In this document: in pieces, positions 7,430 through 15,353 of the stretch
Layout of the letters: every line of letters starts with the position of its first letter
Numbering within the stretch: position 1 is the first letter of the stretch
From: Bin34 sp965219935
GTDB lineage: Bacteria; Chloroflexota; Anaerolineae; Caldilineales; Caldilineaceae
Direction: 5' to 3'
Length of the DNA: 64,000 nt
Assembly (NCBI GenBank): GCA_965219935.1
Contig: CBDCOU010000003.1
Coordinates: forward strand, 744,001 to 808,000
Translations under genes and position numbers: made by a program
The notes under the pieces: model-generated
Database searches by the model: none
What the model was told of the DNA's origin: nothing
Seen by the model: only the letters and a program-made list of their open reading frames with translations

Positions 7430-8575
7430 ATGGCCGACACACCTCTGGCGGGCGAGCAACAGACCCTGGATCCGGCATACGGACAGGGCAACCCCGACCC
7501 GCGTGCCCTTGAGCTGGTGGGCGAGTTGCAACAGTACCTGCCCGATGCCCGCGTACTGCTGTTTGGGTCGCGGGCGATTGGCGACTGGTGTCCCGGCTCG
7601 GACATCGATCTGGCAGTGATTGGCGGCTCGAAGGATGCGGCTGAGAAAGCGGTCGCGCAGCTTCGGTCCCAGGAGCCGCACCCCCGCGCCCAACTGTTCC
7701 ATTTCACGCGTCCGGAGTTCGACGCTCTGCGCAGGTCGCTGCCCCATGTGGCCGGTCAGGTGCAGGCACATGGACTGACGGCCACAGGAGAACCCCTACC
7801 GCCCATGGATCAAGACAACCCCTGGCCGGGTGTGCAAGGGCTGTTGCACGCCGCGCGTCGCAAACTGCAGACTGCGCTGATTGTCTTCGGTACGGAGCCG
7901 CTGACGGGTGAGATCGTATTGGCCACACATGGGGCATTGGAACGTTGCGTGAAGGCTGTGCTGGGCGCTGAGGGGAAGGATTTCAGAAAGCATCTCCCTC
8001 GGGATGCTCAACACAACGTGACCGCCTTGGCCGGGTTGCTGTCCGCGGAACCGTCCGCCAACCTGACGGCCGTCATGCCGGTCGCATACCTGCATGAATT
8101 GGATGCATACCAAGACACCGCTTTGTATGAGCACGACCAACGGGTGGAGTGGCCGACCACCGACAACGAAACGATGCTCGCAGCCGGGCAACGAGCATCG
8201 TTGGGCTTGGCCGACTACGCGTTGAAGACGTTGGGCAAGACCCCCCGTGACATCGGCTACGAACATCGCATCGGCAGCGATGCCCTGGGTGGCTTCGGCA
8301 CCGTTGCGCTCGACCACTACGCCCACGCCCAGTTGGGCGCGCGGGAGCGGCAACACATCGTGAACTCCGAACGCGTACGCGATCTCAACACATTGCTTGG
8401 CAGCCAGTTGACGGAATCCCAACTTGATCGCATTGAATCGAATTGGTACACCCACAACCCTCCCGACGATGTGGTGGTGCGGATCGTGGCCGTAATGACC
8501 GACCCGTCGACTTGGCTGGATCTACTCGTCAAAACGACCGATGCCGACACACCGCCGCCTAATGGCGGTTGGTGA
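7430..8575 (+). CDS. Single-chain nucleotidyltransferase (MNT)-HEPN protein
   Basis: A 381-residue soluble protein combining two halves that are normally separate toxin and antitoxin subunits. Residues 1-120 form a minimal nucleotidyltransferase: FGSRAIGDW at 45-53 and SDIDLAV at 57-63 give the GS-x10-DxD metal-binding signature. Residues about 130-380 are all-helical and HEPN-like (LLHAARRKLQTALIVFGTE, then ALERCVKAVLGAEG). An R-x5-H stretch (RDIGYEH, 273-279) could be the HEPN RNase motif, but its helix position is not typical. In HEPN-MNT modules the MNT protein AMPylates and silences the HEPN RNase; a fusion could be self-regulating. A TACAAT -10-like box is at 7386-7391. A role in small-molecule modification is also possible. 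Confidence 0.78.
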   Translation: MADTPLAGEQQTLDPAYGQGNPDPRALELVGELQQYLPDARVLLFGSRAIGDWCPGSDIDLAVIGGSKDAAEKAVAQLRSQEPHPRAQLFHFTRPEFDALRRSLPHVAGQVQAHGLTATGEPLPPMDQDNPWPGVQGLLHAARRKLQTALIVFGTEPLTGEIVLATHGALERCVKAVLGAEGKDFRKHLPRDAQHNVTALAGLLSAEPSANLTAVMPVAYLHELDAYQDTALYEHDQRVEWPTTDNETMLAAGQRASLGLADYALKTLGKTPRDIGYEHRIGSDALGGFGTVALDHYAHAQLGARERQHIVNSERVRDLNTLLGSQLTESQLDRIESNWYTHNPPDDVVVRIVAVMTDPSTWLDLLVKTTDADTPPPNGGW

Positions 8576-8587
8576 GGGGACTTGAAC
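8563..8587 (-). other. tRNA 3'-end-like sequence (possible attachment-site relic)
   Basis: On the minus strand GTTCAAGTCCCCTCACC followed by AACCGCCA looks like a T-loop, T-stem 3' arm and acceptor end of a tRNA. The 5' arm of the T-stem does not pair and no rest of a tRNA is visible. It overlaps the end of the MNT-HEPN gene. Could be chance. Confidence 0.2.
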
Positions 8588-8630
8588 GCGTTACTACGCA
8601 GGCCGGGACCTGTCGGGCTTTGAATCTTGT

Positions 8631-8885
8631 TCACAAGTCGTTGGAGTGCCTGGCGGCAATGCCCCGCGCCGTGGAGCAGCCTTTGCCCCATGGGCCGAAC
8701 GGGGGGAGATCCGTCCGCGCCAGGATGTTGAGCGCCGCATTGTGGTCCGCGTTGGTCCGGAATCCATAGGCCCCCGTACGCGAACACTTCCTGCTACGGT
8801 CGGTTGTGTTGACTGGTGTGGCCGCGGACGCTGCACGCTTGCGAGGCGTGGACGGGAGCCATCTTGACCAGGGTGCCCGCAGCCG
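8631..8885 (-). pseudogene. Decayed C-terminal end of an IS200/IS605-type TnpB
   Basis: The minus strand encodes, ending at a TGA at 8631-8633, RTNADHNAALNILAR, the very conserved last block of TnpB/OrfB (NADxNAAxNIL) after the zinc ribbon. Upstream, in another frame, APVHASQACSVRGHTSQ corresponds to the first half of the zinc ribbon (typically TSQ-C-x2-CG). The two parts are out of frame around 8790-8800, a stop interrupts the first, and the second Cys of each pair is lost. No RuvC part remains. This is a relic of an RNA-guided TnpB nuclease gene, lying between the MNT-HEPN and enolase genes. Confidence 0.7.
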
Positions 8886-8906
8886 GCATCATCAAACCGA
8901 TCCCAC

Positions 8907-10166
8907 TCAGAGGTCAAATGGTTCGCGGCTGCCGAGGAACAATAACCGGTTGTACTTGGACAACCGTTCCGATTGGGTGATGGAGCCGACCTTGATGTTG
9001 TCCGCCTGCCAACCCACCGCCAGATCGGCCAGCCAATCATCCTCGGTCTCGCCGCTGCGGGCCGACACGACCACGTGCCAACCGTAGCCGCGCGCCAGTT
9101 CGAGCGCGTCCCGCGCTTCGCTGAGCGTCCCGATCTGATTGACTTTCAGCAACAGGGCGTTGGCGCAGGCCGACTCCGCCGCCCTTCTGATTCGGTTTGG
9201 GTTCGTGCACAGCAGATCGTCGCCCAGGACGATGGTGGCATCGCCGAGTTCCGCGTACAGCTCCTGCCAGCCGGTCCAGTCGTCTTCGGCCAACCCATCC
9301 TCAATGCTGTGCATGGGGTAGGCCCGACACCAAGTTCGATACAGTGAGATCAACTCCCTAGCGGACAGGGCTTGGCCGTCCACGTGATAGCGGCCGTCTT
9401 CATGGAAGTGGCTGGCGGCGGCATCGATTGCTAGTTTGTAGTCGCGTCCCGGTTCCAAACCCGCGGCGCGACAGCAATCGTCGGCCTGGGCCAACATTTC
9501 GTGGGTGTTTTTGAAGGGCGGAGCCAAGCCCCCTTCGTCGGCGGTTAGATTGCGCTGGCCGTAGTCGCGGGCGATCAGGTCGACGGCACAGGCATACACT
9601 TCGGCCATGGCCGCCATTTGTTCGTCAATCGGGCGCGTCGGCAACGGCAGGACAAGGACATCCTGCAGCGCGACCTGACCGCCGGCATGAACCCCGCCGC
9701 TGAACAGGTTGATGGTGGGGGAGGGCAGATGTGCGGGAATGGACGCAGCATCGGTGCGGAGCGACGCAAAGTGTCTCCAAAGACTTTGGTCTTTCGCCTT
9801 GGCAACCGCGCGTGCAAATGCCAGCGAGACGGCAAGTATGGCGTTCGCGCCCAGCCGGGACTTGTTGGGGGTACCGTCCAGACCGATCAGGAAGTTGTCC
9901 AACTCCTGCTGGGAACGCCAGGGCCGATTGGCTGCCTCCACCCCGATGTGCCGAACCGAATTCACCGCCTTCAGGCAGCCCTTGCCCCGGTAACGGTGCG
10001 GATCCCCGTCCCTCAGTTCATGGGCTTCGTGAATGCCGGTGGATGCGCCGGAGGGAACGGACACCGTACCGGAATGCCCGGATGACAGCAGCAGTGATGC
10101 CTTGACGGTTGGACGGCCCCTGCTGTCCAGGATTTCCTGGGCGTCCAGGTCGTCTATGGTGAACAT
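8907..10166 (-). CDS. Divergent enolase (phosphopyruvate hydratase family)
   Basis: A 419-residue enolase homologue. Conserved: EILDSRGRPTV, VPSGASTG, DEGGLAP (proton donor Glu), Mg ligands in IDAAAS, SIEDGL and LGDDL, the base Lys in LLKVNQIGTL, RSGETED and IKVGS. Not conserved: the Glu of ALQEF is Asp (ALQD), the His of SHRSGE is Ala (SARSGE), and the Glu of AASEF is His (AASHF). These sit in or next to the substrate pocket, so it may be an alternative enolase with a changed substrate rather than the glycolytic one. ATG 10166 (MFTIDDLDAQE) matches enolase N-termini; the frame is open to 10220. It starts 28 bp after an APH-fold kinase gene and is probably co-transcribed with it. Confidence 0.88.
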   Translation of the reverse strand: MFTIDDLDAQEILDSRGRPTVKASLLLSSGHSGTVSVPSGASTGIHEAHELRDGDPHRYRGKGCLKAVNSVRHIGVEAANRPWRSQQELDNFLIGLDGTPNKSRLGANAILAVSLAFARAVAKAKDQSLWRHFASLRTDAASIPAHLPSPTINLFSGGVHAGGQVALQDVLVLPLPTRPIDEQMAAMAEVYACAVDLIARDYGQRNLTADEGGLAPPFKNTHEMLAQADDCCRAAGLEPGRDYKLAIDAAASHFHEDGRYHVDGQALSARELISLYRTWCRAYPMHSIEDGLAEDDWTGWQELYAELGDATIVLGDDLLCTNPNRIRRAAESACANALLLKVNQIGTLSEARDALELARGYGWHVVVSARSGETEDDWLADLAVGWQADNIKVGSITQSERLSKYNRLLFLGSREPFDL

Positions 10167-10194
10167 GGAAACCTTCCTGGCAGCAAGTCGAAGT

Positions 10195-11238
10195 TCAGGT
10201 TTCCCCAAGCTGCCCGGCAACCTCGCGGATCAAGTCGGGGATGGTGGAGGGTGGGTTGGCCATTAGCTGCAGGGCCAGTGAACACTGGCGGTCCAACTGG
10301 GCATCGTCCAAGTATTCCAGCCGGGACCGGCCCACCGCCCTGGCCAGCAGGCAACCCGCAGTGTGCCTGCATCCTGCGGCCTCGCCTCCATCCTGGGCCA
10401 CGGCCGGACCGGAACGTTGCCGATAGCCACTCCAGAAGGACTTGGCTCCCTGCAGAAACTGTCTGCGCCACAGCGGCGACCACAGGGCCTTGGCCAGCGC
10501 ATGGGTAAGTGCGAAACCAACGTCGAACCAGGGTGTGCCCACATGGCTGACTTCAAAGTCCAGCAGCCATAGCCGCCGGTCCTGCAACAGGACGTTCTTG
10601 GGGCTGTAGTCGCCGTGAACAAGCGTGTTGCGTGAGTTCGTTGCCGCGTCCACAAGGTCCTGCATAAAGGCGGCGGCCTGTGGAACCCGCAGGCCACTCA
10701 CCAAATAGTACGGATCCAGCCGGAGGGAGTGAAAGTGCATCTTGGACTGAAGGCGCGCCGGCAGTCGGTCGACCTGCGGTCTGGCCTTGTCGTGGATGTG
10801 GGCCAGCATGCGGCCGAACTCCTGCCACGAACCGGGATCAACGAATCCCTGCAGAAGACGCGTCTTCCAGTTCGCATGGGGTTCCGGCACCGCGGCCATG
10901 GCAATGATGTTGCGTTCGCGGTCCTGCCGAACCGGCTCCGGTACCTGATCCGGCAAAAACGAGCCGTACACCCCCAAGGCGGCAAATTCGGTGAGGATGC
11001 GGTCGGTTGGACTGAACCACTCGTCCTCCACCCGCAATCTGGCCAGGGCCTGCTTGACGATTAGATCGCGGCCACCGGCTTGCACCCGAACAGTCCGGTT
11101 GGAGACGCCACCGGCCAGTACCGAGGTTTCGATTTTCTCGCCCGGAGCGGCCAGCTCCTGCTCCTCCAACCAGCGGAGCAGGTGGTTTGGGCTCTCGATG
11201 TCCAGCGGGTCCGGCCCGTTTTCGGGCGTTGCGGACAT
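10195..11238 (-). CDS. Aminoglycoside-phosphotransferase-fold small-molecule kinase
   Basis: A 347-residue protein-kinase-like (APH/choline kinase, PF01636) enzyme. The N-lobe has VLAGGVSNRTVRV (nucleotide loop) and the ATP-binding Lys in LIVKQAL. The catalytic loop is LVHGDYSPKNVLL, with Asp as base and Asn as Mg ligand, followed by the DFG-equivalent WLLDFEVSHVG. The DEWFSPTDRILTE segment resembles methylthioribose-kinase-type members. Substrate is unknown; resistance to aminoglycosides should not be assumed. It precedes the divergent enolase by 28 bp and follows the DUF4340 gene by 35 bp on the same strand, so it may supply a phosphorylated substrate for the enolase. Confidence 0.82.
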   Translation of the reverse strand: MSATPENGPDPLDIESPNHLLRWLEEQELAAPGEKIETSVLAGGVSNRTVRVQAGGRDLIVKQALARLRVEDEWFSPTDRILTEFAALGVYGSFLPDQVPEPVRQDRERNIIAMAAVPEPHANWKTRLLQGFVDPGSWQEFGRMLAHIHDKARPQVDRLPARLQSKMHFHSLRLDPYYLVSGLRVPQAAAFMQDLVDAATNSRNTLVHGDYSPKNVLLQDRRLWLLDFEVSHVGTPWFDVGFALTHALAKALWSPLWRRQFLQGAKSFWSGYRQRSGPAVAQDGGEAAGCRHTAGCLLARAVGRSRLEYLDDAQLDRQCSLALQLMANPPSTIPDLIREVAGQLGET

Positions 11239-11273
11239 GGCGGCTGCGGACGGAGGCGGGCCGGGCCCTGAGG

Positions 11274-12350
11274 TTATTCGCTTTCCGTCGGGGCCGCTTC
11301 CGGTTCCTCGACCGGAGCCGGAACTTCCTCTTGGGCGGGTTCGGCCGCGGGTTCCGGTACGGGCTGCTTCACGAGGAATTCGTCGCGGGTCCGTTCGATC
11401 AGGCGGTCAACCGTGAAGCGGTTGGCCTCCACGAACCACTCCGATTCGGTCGACTTCACCACGACCCGATTGGCCCTTTCGGTGTTGGCGCCGATCACGA
11501 TGGACACCATTTCGTCTTCATCGTCGTCCTGCACGCGGAACGTGGCAACTGCTTGTGGGTTGAGCATTCCGTATTCGGGCAGTTCCTGCTTGCCCAAGGG
11601 CCGGGTCAGGCTGATGGTGGACACGGTGGTGACCAGGGAGATGAGGTTGTTCGGGTTGAAGACCTCGCCTTCGGCCAGCCCCTCCATCATCCACTGGTCG
11701 TCCTCGCCGCGCTTGAAGCTGAAGGTTCCATTGGGATTGGTCAGGTTGAATTCACGGATGTCGTTCTGTCCTTCCGAGTAGTAGACAGTGTCCAGCCAGC
11801 GGGTAATCTGGGTCGAAACCTCCCGGTGCTTCAGGTCGGTGGAGATGTACACCGCCTGTTGGTCCGCCGCCCGCACGTGCGTGGCCCGGGGCAGGGGGGC
11901 CGTGCCCACATAGGCCACGACCTCCTCATCCGTAGCCAGGGCGACTGTGAGGCGCCGTTCGAAATTCTCCTCGCCGACCCTCAACCTGTCGTGGCTGCCG
12001 GCGGTCTGCGTCACCGGCCGGGCGTCGTCCAGTTCGACCATGTCCTCGATCAGTTGATCGGCCAGGATGTTCGAGGCGGGATAGCCGTCGAAGTCGTTGA
12101 ACCGCCATTCGCCGTCGTCTTCGCGAATCAAATGGATGACATTGCCCTGCATGTCCTCGATCTGCAGTTCCCTGACGGTTGCATCCTGCATGGCGGTCAG
12201 GAGGCGCACGGGCTCTCGTTCCGGCGCGCGGAGATCCCAGGGAACCACCAGGGCAACGGCGGCCGCGATCTGCAGCAGCAGCAGGACGGCCAGGACATTG
12301 AACATGTCCCGTTGGGAGCGGTTGACAAACAGGCTGGTGATGGTCTGCAT
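11274..12350 (-). CDS. DUF4340 domain-containing membrane-anchored protein
   Basis: A 358-residue protein with one N-terminal membrane anchor (MFNVLAVLLLLQIAAAVALV) followed by an extracytoplasmic beta-rich domain with repeats of the DUF4340 type (for example WLDTVYYSEGQNDIREFNL, DQWMMEGLAEGEVFNPN). The C-terminus is a Pro/Glu/Ala tail. DUF4340 proteins are regularly encoded next to GldG-like transport proteins, as here: it follows the permease-GldG fusion almost directly. Start: ATG 12350 chosen; a GTG at 12395, four bases from the upstream stop, would suit translational coupling and add 15 residues. Confidence 0.85.
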   Translation of the reverse strand: MQTITSLFVNRSQRDMFNVLAVLLLLQIAAAVALVVPWDLRAPEREPVRLLTAMQDATVRELQIEDMQGNVIHLIREDDGEWRFNDFDGYPASNILADQLIEDMVELDDARPVTQTAGSHDRLRVGEENFERRLTVALATDEEVVAYVGTAPLPRATHVRAADQQAVYISTDLKHREVSTQITRWLDTVYYSEGQNDIREFNLTNPNGTFSFKRGEDDQWMMEGLAEGEVFNPNNLISLVTTVSTISLTRPLGKQELPEYGMLNPQAVATFRVQDDDEDEMVSIVIGANTERANRVVVKSTESEWFVEANRFTVDRLIERTRDEFLVKQPVPEPAAEPAQEEVPAPVEEPEAAPTESE

Positions 12351-12398
12351 CGTGGCATCGGGGTGGAATGTGCCGCCCAACCGGGAAACGGGCACAGG

Positions 12399-15278
12399 CT
12401 ACAGCATGCGCTCGCCGGGCTCGGCGTCAAGCGGGATCTGATTGGTGGAGCGCCACCGCCAAATGCCGGCGATGACGACGAGCGCCAGCAGGGCAACGAC
12501 GTAGTTCAGGACCTCGAACCGGATCTGTTCCTGCTGGGTTAGGGGCTTGAGCAGGCGAATGGTGTTGCCCCGTGCCCGAATCGAAAGCAGTTCCACATCC
12601 TCCTGACTCCAGTCAACCAGGTTTTGCACGAACAGCAGGTTGTTGGTGACCTGGTCCTGCACCAGGATGCGCATCAAGTCGAGGATCAGATCGTCCAAAA
12701 ACTCCGCACTGCCGATGACTGCCAGCCGGGTGTCGAGCGGGGACGATTCGATGACGTTGAACTCCGTCAGGAGGCTTTCCGCATCTCCCGGTGATGCCAC
12801 GCCCTCCTCCAGCCACGGGTTGGGACGATCCTTGAAGAAGCTGTCGAAGCGCCCCTGGACCGTCACCGCCAGGGGATGGCGCTGGCGCACATCTTCCGGC
12901 GCCACGTCGAATCCGAACTCCGGGAAGGCCTCGAAGTTGGGTTGGATGTCGGGCACGTCGGTGACCCACGAGTCCTCACTGGAATACAGGAGCGTGACTG
13001 CGTCGCGCTCCGCGTTGAGTTCGGGATCGATGGTAATCGGCGAAGCGTAGTTGAGGGTGACGGCAGGCAGGCCGGATACCGCCGGATGGTTGCCCTCCAT
13101 GGCGTCCGACCGGATATCCACGAAGAAGGGATAGTCGAGAGCCTGGTACTCGCTGACCGTAAGGTTGTCCACTTGGCGCGGAATGTTGACCGGGAATGGC
13201 GTGTTTTGAAGGTCGAGAACCAGCAGCGGTTCAACGACGATGCCGTGGTGGGCCAGCATTTCGTTGAGGTTCAGCGGGGTGCCGGTCAGCGACAGGTCTC
13301 CGCTCAGCGGATGGGGTGCAATGCCGAAGTTCGAGGCGGCCACAATCAGGGAGCCGCCGCGCATGAGGAACTGGTCGATGGCGAACAGGGAAAACTCCGA
13401 CATGTACTGGGGCGCAATCAGGAACAGGACGTCGATGTGATCCCCAACCGGCCCTGATTCGAGGTCGACCACTTCCACTTCGAACTCGGACGACAGCGAA
13501 CCCCGTACCGTGTTCCACGAAGCCAACGGGTCAAGCTGCTGGCCCAGGATCGACTGCGTGGGAATATTGGGTGGCAGCCAGAGGCCGACCGTACGCAGGA
13601 AACCCGGTTGGGTGCGCTGAATGGTCTCGTCGATCACGGTTCTGATTGAGGAGCGCGAGATTCCGCCCCTGGGGAATATCAGGTGCAGTTCCCCTGCCAG
13701 ATCCAGGACCAGGTGGAAGTAGTAGTCGCTGGGCGACACCATTGATGGGGGATAGGGCTCAAGGCCCCAGGAGTTGATCAGCATCTCGCGCGGGAACCGG
13801 GCACCTTCCGCGTCCGGGTTGACTACCTCGAACTCAAAGTAGCCTGAACTGGCCGCAAGCTCCTCACCGGTGGCGATGATGAGGTCCATGTCGGTGTTGG
13901 CCTGCTCGTTCAGTTGGCCGGGGGTCACGAGGAACGACAGTGTCACGGGTTCGCCCAAGCTGTCCAGGACCGCCTCCACGCTCTGGAAGCCATATACCAC
14001 CTGTTTGATGGCCCGCGTAAGGGTGTACTCCAAGGTATCGAGCTGGACGTTGGTCGTGCCGTCCCGGTCGTTGGTCACCTTCACCAGATCGGCCACCTGC
14101 AGGACGATGTGCTGGTCGGCATAGCGGATCAGCACATGGAAGTAGGAGTTGCGGACGGCCGATTCGTACCGTTCCTCAATTTGGAATGGGATCGGATTGA
14201 TGCCGTAGGTTTGGGTGGCATCGAGTTCCAGGTCGGGATCAGTGGTCGGATCCAGAACCTGAACTTCCACATTGGTGCCGCCGGCAATGTCGTATTCGGC
14301 CAGCATGTCCGCAATGCCCGAAACCACGGGAGCCAGCTGGGGATGCGTCTTGGCACTGAAGAAACCGGTGATCTTGAGCGGTTCGACCAGGCCGTCCAGC
14401 AAGGTCTTCGTGGTTTCCGAAAGGGAGTATTCCTGTTGTTCCGTCACGTCCACGCGCAGGAAGCGCAGGGGATGCAGCCAGATGTTCGACAGGACCAGGT
14501 TGGCAATCAGGAGCGACGATAGCAGGATTTCGCGTTGTCGCACCCGATCATGGCCGCGGCTCCAGCGAATGGACTGTACCGACAGCACGTTCAGGGTCAG
14601 GAACACGCCGGTCAGCGTCAGGTAGTAGACCAGGTCGCGCAGGTCCAGCACACCGCGCTGGATGCTTTGGAAGCGGCTGTCGGTGCCGATGGCGCGCAGG
14701 AAATCGGCCATGGCCGGCGGCACGAATTCGGTGGCTGTGGTGCTGCCGGCGAAATAGAGGAGGCCGCCTACGACCACCGTGATGATGAGCGCAACGATCT
14801 GGTTGTCGGTGCGGCTTGACGCAAACAAGCCCAAGCCGACGTAGGCCGCGCTCAGCAACAGTGTGGCCAGATAGCCGGCGGCGACCGGGCCCCAGTCGAT
14901 GTTTCCCAGGTTGGCCACAGTGATGGGCAGGGGGAGCGTGAGTGCAAGGGCCAGTGCCACCATGATCATCACGGACGCAAACTTGGCGACGACCAACGTG
15001 AGCGAACCCACGGGCAGGGTCAACAGTGTCTCGAGCGTCCCCGAACGCTGCTCCTCGCTCCACTGCCGCATGGTCAAGGCGGAGATCAGGAAGATCAGCA
15101 GAATGGGCATCCACCGGAAAAGACCTCGCAGTTCCGCCAGGCCTCCCGCAAAGAAGGCTTCCACCCAGAAAAAGGTGTACAGCGTGAATACCAGGAACAC
15201 GCCGAGGAAAATCAGGGCCATGGGAGAGCCGAAATAGCTCTCCAGTTCCTTGCCGACAAGCGAACGCAAATGCTTCAT
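12399..15278 (-). CDS. ABC-2-type permease fused to GldG-like extracytoplasmic domain
   Basis: A 959-residue fusion. Residues 1 to about 240 form an ABC-2 permease with six hydrophobic helices (for example ALIFLGVFLVFTLYTFFW). Then comes an anchor (LSSLLIANLVLSNIWLH) and a large GldG/ABC_transp_aux (PF09822-type) domain with LSETTKTLLDGLVEPLKITG, typical of its start. A C-terminal helix (NYVVALLALVVIAGIWRW) anchors the end. In Bacteroidota GldF (permease) and GldG are separate gliding-motility proteins; fused forms in other phyla are of unknown function. With the ATPase upstream and the DUF4340 protein downstream it forms a complete ABC system, possibly for export or envelope assembly. Confidence 0.9.
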   Translation of the reverse strand: MKHLRSLVGKELESYFGSPMALIFLGVFLVFTLYTFFWVEAFFAGGLAELRGLFRWMPILLIFLISALTMRQWSEEQRSGTLETLLTLPVGSLTLVVAKFASVMIMVALALALTLPLPITVANLGNIDWGPVAAGYLATLLLSAAYVGLGLFASSRTDNQIVALIITVVVGGLLYFAGSTTATEFVPPAMADFLRAIGTDSRFQSIQRGVLDLRDLVYYLTLTGVFLTLNVLSVQSIRWSRGHDRVRQREILLSSLLIANLVLSNIWLHPLRFLRVDVTEQQEYSLSETTKTLLDGLVEPLKITGFFSAKTHPQLAPVVSGIADMLAEYDIAGGTNVEVQVLDPTTDPDLELDATQTYGINPIPFQIEERYESAVRNSYFHVLIRYADQHIVLQVADLVKVTNDRDGTTNVQLDTLEYTLTRAIKQVVYGFQSVEAVLDSLGEPVTLSFLVTPGQLNEQANTDMDLIIATGEELAASSGYFEFEVVNPDAEGARFPREMLINSWGLEPYPPSMVSPSDYYFHLVLDLAGELHLIFPRGGISRSSIRTVIDETIQRTQPGFLRTVGLWLPPNIPTQSILGQQLDPLASWNTVRGSLSSEFEVEVVDLESGPVGDHIDVLFLIAPQYMSEFSLFAIDQFLMRGGSLIVAASNFGIAPHPLSGDLSLTGTPLNLNEMLAHHGIVVEPLLVLDLQNTPFPVNIPRQVDNLTVSEYQALDYPFFVDIRSDAMEGNHPAVSGLPAVTLNYASPITIDPELNAERDAVTLLYSSEDSWVTDVPDIQPNFEAFPEFGFDVAPEDVRQRHPLAVTVQGRFDSFFKDRPNPWLEEGVASPGDAESLLTEFNVIESSPLDTRLAVIGSAEFLDDLILDLMRILVQDQVTNNLLFVQNLVDWSQEDVELLSIRARGNTIRLLKPLTQQEQIRFEVLNYVVALLALVVIAGIWRWRSTNQIPLDAEPGERML

Positions 15279-15353
15279 TGCAGGAGTTGGCGGAGGTTGT
15301 GGACAAAGGGCTCGAAACCGACCCCGCCGGTCTCGACGTGGGCGGCCGGGGGT

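Noticed and set aside
10195..11238. Aminoglycoside resistance gene
   Set aside because: The APH fold covers many metabolic kinases; its neighbours are an enolase and an ABC system, so resistance is not supported.
11187..12542. 451-codon open frame on the plus strand
   Set aside because: Antisense to the DUF4340 gene, without a known domain or ribosome site.
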